Below are positions 1-7,600 of a stretch of DNA of 9,750 nt, one piece after another. The stretch is taken from the NCBI GenBank assembly GCA_026387165.1, contig JAPLMG010000074.1, forward strand, positions 1 through 9,750, in the 5' to 3' direction. The stretch comes from Candidatus Omnitrophota bacterium. Lineage in GTDB: Bacteria > Omnitrophota > Gorgyraeia > 2-01-FULL-45-10. Numbering within the stretch: the stretch's first letter is position 1; each line of letters opens with the position of its first letter. The notes beneath the pieces are model-generated. The model saw only the letters and a program-made list of their open reading frames with translations, was not told the origin of the DNA and did not search any database. Made by a program: the position numbers and the translations under genes.

Positions 1-2
1 AA

Positions 3-1565
3 GCCGCGGAAGCTCAAGTCGCGAAAGTTCAAACCGCGGAAGTCCAGGCTCCTGATCTATCGCAAGAGCCGCATCCCTCGCAAGTGCTCGATTCTTTAGG
101 AGACGGCTTAAACCAGCGGATGGCGCTGGAACTGCGCGATATGGATATAGTGGACGCCCTGAAATTTCTGGCGATGAAGAGCAATGTAAATATTATCGCC
201 GGCAAGGATGTCGTAGGCCGCGCCTCTATTTTTTTAAAAGACGTCACCATAAAAGACGGCCTTGAGATCATACTGCAGGCGAATAACTTAGCCTATGAAA
301 GGCGCGGAAATATACTCTACGTGATGACAGAAGCAGAGTATAAACTGCTGCACGGGGAGAGTTTTAAGGACACGCGCCTGGTGCGGACGATCAATTTAAA
401 ATATACGAAGCCCGAAGCTATTTTTAAGGCGCTTGAGATAGTAAAAAGCGATATAGGGAAGATCATAGTGGATGAGGAATCCGGCACGGTGATCTTAGTG
501 GATACCGCGGAAAGGATCGGGGAGATGGAAAAGATCGTTGGTAATCTGGACCAGCCGACCCTGACCAGGACGTTTGCCCTGCAGTACGCCAAGGCCAAAG
601 AGGTGCAGGCGGTTTTGAATTCGCGGCTTGACGCCAAAAAGACAGGCACGGTTGTGGCTGATGAAAGGAATAATCAGGTTATCGTAACGGCCTTCCCTTC
701 GCGGGTCAAAGAAGCCGAAGAAATCATAAAGGGGCTGGACAGGAAGACAAAGCAGGTCTTGCTGGAAGTCAGGGTTCTCAAGGTTATCTTAAAAGATAAC
801 TTTAATATGGGCATAAAATGGGAAGAGGTCTGGGCAAAGGCTCAGCAGTACGGGATCAGCCTGGCCGATACATTCTCCTTTCCCAGCACGCTCACCACTT
901 TCTTTAGGGTTGCAGTAGGCAATAATCCAGGCCAGGGAGTCAGCGGCTTTGATTACTCGGCGATAGTCGCGGTGCTGCAGGAATTCGGCGAAACGCGCAA
1001 CCTCTCATCGCCCAGCATAGCGGTTATCAACGGGCATGAAGCCAAGATCCATATCGGCAGGACCGAGGCCTATGTTACCACAACTATCGCTACCGGATCC
1101 ACTACCTCTTCCACCGCCGCGCAGGTAACATTTATGGATGTCGGCGTCCAGCTTACCGTAACCCCCACTATCAACGACGAGGGATATATCACTATGAGGA
1201 TAGCTCCGGACATCTCCAACGTGGACGGGTCGCTTACCTATAAGATAGCCGCGGACGTGGAAAATACCGTCCCGTTAGTCGCGCATACCACGGCGGAAAC
1301 TACCGTAATGGTAAAGGACGGAAATACCGTGATGATCGGCGGGCTAAGAAAAGACGAGAAAACAAAGACCGTGGATAAACTGCCGTTTTTGGGAGACTTG
1401 CCTTTAGCGGGCGCGGCTTTCAGGAAGGCCAAGGATGATCTGGAGAAGTCCGAGATAGTCGTCTTTATTACCCCGCATATCATGACGGAAGATTCAGGGG
1501 TCAAGAAAGAGCTGAATTCGCCGAAGGGGTTGAGAGGGTATGAAAATGAGCCGGCTGATCAGTAG
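3..1565 (+). CDS. Secretin (PilQ/GspD family outer-membrane pore), 5'-truncated by window edge
   Basis: Outer-membrane secretin, which oligomerises into a gated channel for a type IV pilus or type II secretion system. The frame is open to the left edge, so the start lies upstream. A GTG at 84 is probably internal, because residues before it form an in-frame Ala/Gln/Val-rich linker (AEAQVAKVQTAEVQ). Numbering from that GTG: an STN/N0-type domain at about 13-80, two N1-like KH domains at about 97-160 and 161-222, and the secretin beta-barrel domain at about 226-470. The secretin signature is clear: VPLVAHTTAETTV (397-409), DGNTVMIGGL (412-421), PFLGDLPLAGAAF (434-446) and EIVVFITPHIM (457-467). 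The NLSSPSI motif at 306-312 matches the usual LSSP element. STN plus N1 resembles PilQ, but two N1-like domains also fit GspD, so I give no symbol. No AMIN domain or signal peptide is visible because the N-terminus is missing. A 25-residue polar tail follows the barrel. Family assignment is very secure; subtype is open. Confidence 0.95.
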   Translation, partial: AAEAQVAKVQTAEVQAPDLSQEPHPSQVLDSLGDGLNQRMALELRDMDIVDALKFLAMKSNVNIIAGKDVVGRASIFLKDVTIKDGLEIILQANNLAYERRGNILYVMTEAEYKLLHGESFKDTRLVRTINLKYTKPEAIFKALEIVKSDIGKIIVDEESGTVILVDTAERIGEMEKIVGNLDQPTLTRTFALQYAKAKEVQAVLNSRLDAKKTGTVVADERNNQVIVTAFPSRVKEAEEIIKGLDRKTKQVLLEVRVLKVILKDNFNMGIKWEEVWAKAQQYGISLADTFSFPSTLTTFFRVAVGNNPGQGVSGFDYSAIVAVLQEFGETRNLSSPSIAVINGHEAKIHIGRTEAYVTTTIATGSTTSSTAAQVTFMDVGVQLTVTPTINDEGYITMRIAPDISNVDGSLTYKIAADVENTVPLVAHTTAETTVMVKDGNTVMIGGLRKDEKTKTVDKLPFLGDLPLAGAAFRKAKDDLEKSEIVVFITPHIMTEDSGVKKELNSPKGLRGYENEPADQ

Positions 1566-1591
1566 GCGGGGAGAGCGGGTGAGTAGAAATG

Positions 1592-1631
1592 GGTATCAGG
1601 ATTAAGAAATTAGGAAATTGGGAAATTATAG
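1592..1631. repeat. G-rich heptad-like repeat tract (half copy, no C-rich arm)
   Basis: A run of short words of the type ATTAGGA, ATTAAGAA and ATTGGGA at roughly 7-8 bp spacing. It matches the G-rich arm of the palindromic repeats at 1722-1812 and 2799-2951; for example ATTAAGAAATTAGGA occurs here and again near 1722. No complementary C-rich arm follows. It is directly followed by the hairpin element at 1639-1684, which may have interrupted it. Confidence 0.6.
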
Positions 1632-1638
1632 GGCTTCA

Positions 1639-1684
1639 CGTAATTCCCTCTCCCCATAGGGGAGAGGGATAGGGTGAGGGGGAT
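1639..1684. repeat. REP-like palindromic element (ccctctcccc hairpin)
   Basis: A perfect 10-bp inverted repeat, CCCTCTCCCC (1646-1655) and GGGGAGAGGG (1659-1668), separated by ATA and followed by AGGGTGAGGGGG. The same core occurs twice at 9262-9356. This CCCTCACCC/CCCTCTCCCC palindrome is a dispersed intergenic repeat seen in many environmental bacterial genomes. There is no T-tract, so it is not a classical terminator, though a transcribed hairpin could stabilise the upstream mRNA end. Confidence 0.75.
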
Positions 1685-1721
1685 GAAGCGAAACAAATGA
1701 GAAAATAATTTTGTGAAGGGC

Positions 1722-1812
1722 ATTAAGAAATTAGGATCTGGGGATCAGGAAATCAGGAGATTGGGGACAAAATCCCAATACCCAAATACCCCAATCTCCA
1801 AATCCCGATACC
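1722..1812. repeat. Palindromic G/C-tract repeat, copy A
   Basis: The left arm carries G-rich 7-8 bp words (GGGGATCAGG, AGGAGATTGGGG) and the right arm carries their C-rich complements (CCCAATACCCAAATACCCC, then CTCCAAATCCCGATACC). They meet at ACAAAA near 1767-1772. Positions 1747-1812 match 2840-2904 in copy B over 65 bp with a single one-base length difference. The copy ends 11 bp upstream of the GGAGG ribosome-binding site of the TPR gene, so it would form a large imperfect hairpin in its leader. Confidence 0.8.
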
Positions 1813-1834
1813 TTTAAGAGTACGGAGGCATTCA

Positions 1835-2797
1835 ATGCGTAGACTCATAATCGTCTTATTGCTATTCGCTCTTTATTATTCACTATCCGCTGTGTTCGCC
1901 GGCGAAACCCGCGCCGCCGAAAGCGAGAAACAGAAGAGTGGTGAGGATACGTCCGCGGCAAGAGTGATTGAGGCGGCGAACGAGCGGCTCTTAACGCGGG
2001 TTGAAAGCTTAGAGGATGAAAACAGCGCATTCAGGGATAAGATAGCCGCTTTAGAGGGAGAGAGAGCGGGCGCAAACCGAGATAGAGACGCTATTTTCGG
2101 CAAGATTAAAATAGTCACTCAGGAAAACGCCAAACTCAAAGAAGAAGTCGGATATCTTCAAAGCGGCATTGTCGATTTGGATAATGCCAATAAGCGGCTT
2201 GCCGAAGAGAAAAATAATATTCAGGAAAGAGACGCTCAATTAGAAAAGGAATTAGAGGCGGCGCGCGAGCTAAAGCCGCAAGTGAGCGCCCCGGAGCCGG
2301 AAGCGAAAAAGAAATATGGAAATAAAGTAAAAGGGATTGAGCCGCGGGCCGTTATAGACAGGCTTGAGGAAGAAAAGAAGGGCTATATTGAGGAGAATAA
2401 AAAATTGCGCAACGACCTTAAAGAAGCCCTCTCCGGATTCGCCGGCATGAAAAGAGCTTCGGCGCGCCTGAAAAAAGAGACCGCCGATATGCACTATAAC
2501 CTCGGAGTTATACTGCAGGGGCAGAATAAGTATGATGAGGCGATCCGGGAATACGAAAAAGTTCTCGAGTCCAGGCCTGATGACTCCGCCGCTAATTTTA
2601 ATCTGGCCCTGATCTACGATACAGCGAAGAACAAAAGAGATGAAGCGATCGAGCATTACCGGAAATACCTTAAGATAGGCCCTGAGGCGGCGGACGCGCT
2701 AAAAATAAAAGAGCGCCTTAACGAGCTTGAAACGGAAGACAAGGTCTGGGGCGAGACGGGCGCGAAGGGGATCAGGGAGAAGAAGGGGAGATGGTGA
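1835..2797 (+). CDS. Exported coiled-coil protein with C-terminal TPRs
   Basis: Probable periplasmic or envelope scaffold of 320 residues. The start is supported by GGAGG at 1824-1828, six bases before the ATG, and by an immediate signal peptide (MRRLIIVLLLFALYYSLSAV, likely cleavage after FA near residue 22). Residues about 42-150 and 172-216 are rich in E/K/R/L with heptad spacing and are predicted coiled coil, with a P/E/K-rich break at 147-165. Two TPR units follow: about 217-250 (NLGVILQGQNKYDEAIREYE) and 251-285 (NFNLALIYDTAKNKRDEAIE). TPRs bind partner proteins, and coiled-coil/TPR proteins often assist pilus or secretion complexes, so a link to the upstream secretin is plausible but inferred. 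The neighbouring genes are separated by 269 and 215 bp of repeat-filled DNA, so tight operon coupling is not evident. The C-terminus is basic (IREKKGRW). I cannot assign a named family beyond TPR. Confidence 0.88.
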   Translation: MRRLIIVLLLFALYYSLSAVFAGETRAAESEKQKSGEDTSAARVIEAANERLLTRVESLEDENSAFRDKIAALEGERAGANRDRDAIFGKIKIVTQENAKLKEEVGYLQSGIVDLDNANKRLAEEKNNIQERDAQLEKELEAARELKPQVSAPEPEAKKKYGNKVKGIEPRAVIDRLEEEKKGYIEENKKLRNDLKEALSGFAGMKRASARLKKETADMHYNLGVILQGQNKYDEAIREYEKVLESRPDDSAANFNLALIYDTAKNKRDEAIEHYRKYLKIGPEAADALKIKERLNELETEDKVWGETGAKGIREKKGRW

Positions 2798-2798
2798 T

Positions 2799-2951
2799 TT
2801 AGGGATATTGGGTGATCGGGAGATTGGGATTTGGGGATTAGGAAATCAGGAGATTGGGACAAAATCCCAATACCCAAATACCCCAATCTCCAAATCCCGA
2901 TACCCTAATATCCCGATCTCCTTAACCAGTTTTATCATTGCTGCGATATTA
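2799..2951. repeat. Palindromic G/C-tract repeat, copy B, with duplicated signal-peptide segment
   Basis: The left arm has five G-tracts at 2802, 2810, 2818, 2826 and 2833 separated by 4-5 bases. This is a canonical G-quadruplex pattern on the + strand. The right arm has C-tracts at 2866, 2873, 2881, 2896, 2903 and 2912, so the two arms fold into a long imperfect hairpin. The distal part (2900-2951) matches 3135-3186 inside the next gene at about 43 of 52 positions, most differences being transitions. In the equivalent frame it would encode SFIIAAIL, versus SFVIATIL in the real signal peptide, but it runs into a stop at 2958-2960. It fills the 215-bp gap between the TPR and FGE-like genes, and no gene was recognised here. 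Confidence 0.8.
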
Positions 2952-3012
2952 GACTTATAAAAGGTATAAGCGGGAGCGTTGATTATCTTAAACGTAGATG
3001 AGGTGATAAAAG

Positions 3013-4560
3013 ATGAATAAGAATGAAAAAAAGAATATCAGTGGATTTGGGGATCAGGATTTGGAGATTAGAAAATTGGTAGATTGGGCAGGAGATTTTG
3101 CCAAATGTCCCGATACCCCACTTTCCAAATACCGATACCACAATATCCTGATCCCCTTGATCAGTTTTGTCATCGCTACGATATTATTCACTGCACAAGC
3201 GCAGGCTAACAACGTCGCAGTCTCTAATCCGGTGATCACCGGACAGAACGCCGCGGCAAAGACCTGTAAAATTCAATTTGCTATTTCCTGGGATAACTCC
3301 TGGCGAAACTCCCTTAATTATGACGCGGCGTGGGTCTTTGTAAAGTATTCTACTGACGCAGGCGCGACCTGGTCGCACGCGACCCTGAAGACAACAGGGG
3401 GAGGCACAGACCCCATCGGTTTTTCCGAAGGTACCGCTACTGTGGGAGGGGTGAGCAAACTCCTGAATATTGTCGTTCCCTCCGATAATAAAGGCGCTTT
3501 TATCCAGATCTCTTCCGCGGCTACCGGCTCCGGCACGCTCTCCGCTACCGGCCTGCAGTTTGTCTGGGACTGGGGCTCGGATAAATTAAGCAGTGACGGC
3601 GTTACGGCGATCAGCTCAGCTACAAGCGCGCGGGTAAAAGTTTTCGCTGTGGAGATGGTCTATATCCCGCTGGGCACATTCAGCGCCGGCTCAGGCGGAG
3701 CCGAAACATCTTGTTTTACCAAGACGATGATCAACACCGCGGGCGCCGCTACCGCGCCTTCGGGAAGCCCGCCATATGGCGGCTATCCCTCCGGCCAGAC
3801 CGCGCCTAATGCCTCCTGGCCCAACGGCTACAGCGCCTTCTACGCAATGAAATATGAGCTTTCGCAGGAACAATATGTGGATTTCTTTAATACCTTAACC
3901 TCTGACCAAAAGACAACCAGAGATATAACAGGCGGCGTGCTTAACGTAACAGGCAAGGCAGATGATGCCGAAGTTAACCGTAATACCATAAGCTGGACTT
4001 CGGGTGATGCCACAGCAGGCGCGAACGCGAATGTGGCATGTAATTTTCTTTCCTGGGCTGACTTGATTGCCTATGCCGACTGGGCCGCCCTTCGGCCATT
4101 CACCGAACTTGAGTTTGAAAAGGCCTGCAGAGGCATAGCCGCCGCCGTAGCTAATGAATACGCCTGGGGCACAGCCACTATAGCCGCGTCAGTCTACACT
4201 CTGGCGAACGAGGGAACGGCCATCGAAGGCATTGACACGAATTACCAGACTACGCTGGGCAACTGCATTTATAACGCGGCATACTCAAACCCGGTTCGCT
4301 GCGGGATATTCGCCGCTGTAACTATAGGGCATGCCACAGGAAAAAGTTTTACCGGGTTGCACGGGGATGGAAGCTTAAACGCAAGCGGGAATGCCAATAC
4401 TGTTAACTGGCCGGGCACAGATGCTGTCGGCTCGGGCTTCCGCGGCGGTGGATGGGGCTACGATGCCCCATACGGGCGCGTCTCTGACCGTAACAGGGCC
4501 ACGGGCATCGTCGCGGACCGGTGCGACGATAGCGGCGGACGCTGTGCCAGGACCCCGTAA
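3013..4560 (+). CDS. Exported FGE-sulfatase/C-type-lectin-fold protein, candidate DGR target
   Basis: Probable surface ligand-binding protein of 515 residues. ATG 3013 follows GAGGTGA (3000-3006) at six bases. Residues 10-44 are an unusual polar N-terminal extension encoded by repeat copy C. The hydrophobic signal core is 45-60 and cleavage is likely after AQAQA (61-65). Residues about 66-210 form a beta-rich domain (ISWDNSWR, AAWVFVKY) that often precedes such lectin folds. The FGE-sulfatase (SUMF1-like) domain starts at 213 (VEMVYIPLGTF). It continues with YAMKYELSQEQYVDFFN, then RPFTELEFEKACRG in place of the usual RLPTEAEWEKAARG, and ends with GFRGGGW (475-481) and RVSDRNRA. The two catalytic cysteines of true formylglycine-generating enzymes, expected about two and seven residues after the GGSW tryptophan (around 483 and 488), are Tyr and Gly. 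It is therefore probably a binding fold, not an enzyme. The C-terminal tail 476-515 resembles a DGR variable region (see separate entry). Confidence 0.88.
   Translation: MNKNEKKNISGFGDQDLEIRKLVDWAGDFAKCPDTPLSKYRYHNILIPLISFVIATILFTAQAQANNVAVSNPVITGQNAAAKTCKIQFAISWDNSWRNSLNYDAAWVFVKYSTDAGATWSHATLKTTGGGTDPIGFSEGTATVGGVSKLLNIVVPSDNKGAFIQISSAATGSGTLSATGLQFVWDWGSDKLSSDGVTAISSATSARVKVFAVEMVYIPLGTFSAGSGGAETSCFTKTMINTAGAATAPSGSPPYGGYPSGQTAPNASWPNGYSAFYAMKYELSQEQYVDFFNTLTSDQKTTRDITGGVLNVTGKADDAEVNRNTISWTSGDATAGANANVACNFLSWADLIAYADWAALRPFTELEFEKACRGIAAAVANEYAWGTATIAASVYTLANEGTAIEGIDTNYQTTLGNCIYNAAYSNPVRCGIFAAVTIGHATGKSFTGLHGDGSLNASGNANTVNWPGTDAVGSGFRGGGWGYDAPYGRVSDRNRATGIVADRCDDSGGRCARTP
3040..3186. repeat. 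Palindromic G/C-tract repeat, copy C, inside coding sequence
   Basis: A diverged copy of repeat B. The left words GGATTTGGGGATCAGGATTT and GGAGATT are followed by an inner inverted repeat near GGCAGGAGATTTTGCC. The right arm carries CCCGATACCCCAC and TCCAAATACCGATACC. It lies in frame within the FGE-like gene, encoding about residues 10-58, including the signal-peptide core at its right end (3135-3186, matching 2900-2951). The arms are more degenerate than in A and B, as expected if coding constraint or age has acted on it. Confidence 0.75.
4438..4557 (+). other. Candidate DGR variable region (VR) at the 3' end of the FGE-like gene
   Basis: In DGRs, template adenines are randomised, so AAY codons become NNY codons on a conserved scaffold, often at the C-terminus of a CLec/FGE-fold protein. 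Here the scaffold GFRGGGW...RVSDRN...GGR.AR (residues 475-513) is typical. The intervening exposed positions are occupied almost entirely by NNC/NNT codons: GGC, TAC, GAT at 482-484; TAC at 487; GGC, ATC, GTC at 498-500; GAC at 502; TGC, GAC, GAT at 504-506. Between 4453 and 4557 only about 17 of 105 bases are A, consistent with A loss. No template repeat or reverse transcriptase is present in the window, so this remains inference from pattern. Confidence 0.6.
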
Positions 4561-4571
4561 TTCTTTTGTTC

Positions 4572-4605
4572 TGGTATAGGAAAGTATAAAATACTTTCCT
4601 AACCA
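4572..4605 (+). other. Long hairpin/cruciform just after the candidate VR
   Basis: TAGGAAAGTAT (4577-4587) and ATACTTTCCTA (4591-4601) pair perfectly around an AAA loop, and TGGT (4572-4575) pairs with ACCA (4602-4605) across a single bulged A. It starts 11 bases after the TAA of the FGE-like gene. It is AT-rich and lacks a T-tract, so it is a poor intrinsic terminator. A stem-loop or cruciform directly downstream of the VR is a known recognition element for DGR mutagenic homing, and the position fits that role. A transcript-end stabiliser is the alternative. Confidence 0.65.
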
Positions 4606-4624
4606 CTGAAAATCTTATGAAGTT

Positions 4625-4640
4625 ATCGCGGAGCGATTTT
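4625..4640 (+). terminator. Possible weak terminator hairpin
   Basis: ATCGC (4625-4629) pairs with GCGAT (4633-4637) around GGA and is followed by TTT, then CTTGC. The stem is short and the T-run brief. It could end transcription of the FGE-like gene before the giant gene, but a chance structure is possible. Confidence 0.3.
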
Positions 4641-4675
4641 CTTGCTTTACACTTTTTGTTACCACGGAGGTACCA

Positions 4676-7600
4676 ATGCGTAAATTCATACTGACTATCG
4701 CGGCGCTGGCATTGTTATACTGCCCCCTGTCTCCTGTACCCTGTTCCTTAAGCTACGCCGAATACACCGGCGGCTCAGGAGACGGCTGGTCGCGGCATCA
4801 GATTAATCCGGTAATGTTTAGAGGCGGCTCAGGCGACGGACATAGCCTGGCATCCTACGCTACGGATACAGCGGTGGGGTACGGCGCGGCATACAAGCTC
4901 GCCTTTGCCACTCAGCCGGCCGGCACCTATATCTATGCCGGCGTGGCTTTTACTACGGCGCCGGTAATAAATATCCTTGACGTTTTTGATAATGTGGTAC
5001 CGACGGCCGTGAATACAGTCTCTTTAATCATTACAAACGACCCTCCGTCTCCTCCGGCAAGCACACTTGGCGGCACGACTTCTAAAGCGGCAGTAGCGGG
5101 TGTGGCGGATTTTTCGGGGCTGGGTTTATATATCAGCCGCGCCGGAACGGGTTTTACCATCTCCGCTCAGGCAAGCGGCCTAACTTCCAGAACTTCCTCT
5201 GCCTTTAATATTCTTTCTCCCATTCAGGTCTCATCCCCTAACGGCGGTGAAACCTGGGCCGTCCTCACCGATTTCCCTATCACCTGGGATACTTTTGGCG
5301 GTCTGGCCACAGGCCAGAATACGGTGAGGTATTCCATAAATAACGGTTTAGACTGGACCACTCTTTCTACAAACCACCCAAGCCCGCTTTCGTGGATTAC
5401 GCCTGCCACTGCCTCAATTCAATGCCTTGTGCGCGTCTCAAACAGCGCGGACTCGACATATACCGATATCTCCAACGCTGTATTCAAACTGGCCGGCGGG
5501 CTGAACATAGTGGCTCCTAACGGCGGTGAAACCTGGGCCGGCGGCTTTGCTCACGTAATACAGTGGCAGACCACAGGCACGATCTCTAACGTAAAATTAG
5601 AATATTATGACGGTTCGAGCTGGAATACGATTATCGCCTCAACCGCGAATACACAAGGATATTCCTGGACGCCGAGCGTCTCTTTGGGCGGCGCGGGATT
5701 CAAGATACGGGTAAGCGATGCCTCGGATCCTGACGTGAAAGACGAATCCACTGACGTTTTCACCGTGCAGAAAGTTGCCCTTATCTTGCCGTCAAGCGGC
5801 CAGAGAAAGCAGGCCTCGTCAAGCACGAACATTACCTGGACATCAAACGGCATCACAAATTTAAAGATAGAATATTCGGTCAACAACGGCGCCTGGACAG
5901 AGATTATCGCTTCTACTTCCGCGGCAGCAGGAAGTTACCTCTGGAATATCCCAAGCAACTTTACCGCCTCAGTCAATGTCAGGCTGCGCCTGTCGAGTAC
6001 AACTGCCGACTCTGACGCAAATGCCATATCATTCACATCAAGCGCGTTTACGGTTTACGGCCAGTTCACTCTGACCGCGCCTAACGGCGGCGAGCAATGG
6101 ACAGCCAATAGCGGCCATAACATTACCTGGACTACAGATCTAGGCACAATTGCCAATGTTAAGTTAGAATACTCCGAGGATAACTTTGTTTCTGATCTGC
6201 ATACCATTATTGCTTCAATGGCGAATACCGTCCCCTACAGCTGGACGCCTACAACCACAGGCGCCACATTTAAGGTAAGGGTCTCTGACGCGCAGGATAG
6301 CTTAACTTACGGCATCTCAGCCGATTATTTCTCGATTACAGGCATTGGCATCACCTCGCCTGCTTCAGGGGTAACCTGGAATTGCGGAACATCTCACGCT
6401 ATAACATGGAATTACACCGGATCATTCACCCATGTCAAAATTGAATACTACGACGGGTCAAGCTGGAATACCATCACTGCCTCCACGATTAATGGCGGAA
6501 GTTACGACTGGACAGCAGTAGCGAATACGCCTACCAACGCCGCGCAGATACGTATCAGCGATGCCGCGGACGGGGATCCTGTAACGACTTCGCAGGCGTT
6601 TAATATTAAATCCGTGGTTACCGTTACCGCGCCAAACGGCGGGGAGGCGCTTGCTGTGGAAGACAGCAGCGATATCACCTGGTCGGTCGCCGGAAACGTT
6701 ACCAATGTAAAGATCGAATATTCCTCCAATAACGGCTCAAGCTATAGCAGCATATTAGAAAGCGAAGGCACAGTAAACGACGGCATTGTCGCTAATGACG
6801 GCTTATTCAGCTGGGGCGTGCCTAACGCCATTTCTTCGCAGGCCCTGATCCGCATATCCGACGCGGATCCCGGCCACCCGGCTTCAAGCGATACCTCCAA
6901 CGCTGTTTTTACCATAAGCTCCGGTATCACCATAACCGCGCCGACCGGCGGTTTAAACTGGGCGGTCAATGAGCCGCATAATATTACCTGGACCAATACC
7001 GGCACCATGGGCCAGATCAGGCTATATTATGCCACTTCAAAGGATAGCTATGCGGCCTGGACCGAGATTACCTCAGGGGCAATCGCCAATAGCAATACTT
7101 ACCCCTGGACGGTTCCGGATATAATTTTATCCGTGGGCAATGATCCGCAGACGACCCCTACCTTAGCGGTTAAAGTCAAGGTAGTTGATGCCTCAAGCGG
7201 GCATCCGGCAACAACAGTGATTTCCGACCCTTTTAACGTTATCTATTATACCATTACCTTTTCGTTGCGCGATTCCCAGACACTGACTAATCTAGCCGGC
7301 TTAAGCGTAGGCTGCAGCTCCGGCTGGGGCGACTCAGGCCTTACTTCAGGAGTGAATACCTCGCATAAGTACCCTTACGGGATCTACAGCACTACCTGGT
7401 CAAGGATGCCGGAGTATGCGGATGGAGGTTTTTCCGACTGGACAGCGGATTCCTCCAAGACCCTGGCTGCGCTGATGTCTCTGACTGCGATCGCCGGACA
7501 GGAACACCGCATCTTTTCCAATTTTACCTACGACGCGCCAAGCGACTCCTTTATAATCAACTCCTGGTTAGAAAAGTCAGGCAAAATCGTTACCGGGCCG

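Noticed and set aside
1540..1605. A 21-codon ORF starting ATGAAAATGAGC that overlaps the secretin 3' end, with a basic N-terminus.
   Set aside because: It could be the stub of a gene broken by the repeat tract that follows, but it is too short, has no recognisable domain, and its end is repeat sequence. Not called.
1639..1812. Repeated palindromes considered as a CRISPR array.
   Set aside because: There are no regularly spaced identical repeats with unique spacers. The 7-8 bp periodicity is internal to the arms and no cas genes are present.
2727..2960. A 77-codon + strand ORF spanning the end of the TPR gene and repeat copy B.
   Set aside because: Its first part is out of frame with the TPR gene and the rest is repeat. 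Only its last ~17 codons resemble a signal peptide, as a decayed duplicate, so it is not a gene.
4391..4579. A 62-codon + strand ORF in another frame over the putative VR.
   Set aside because: It lies wholly within the well-supported FGE-like gene, apart from its last 19 bases, and has no ribosome-binding site or domain.
4676..4747. Cysteines 16 and 23 in the giant protein's leader considered as a lipoprotein site.
   Set aside because: Neither LLYC nor PVPC fits a lipobox (a small residue is needed just before Cys). A conventional signal peptidase I site at SYA is better.
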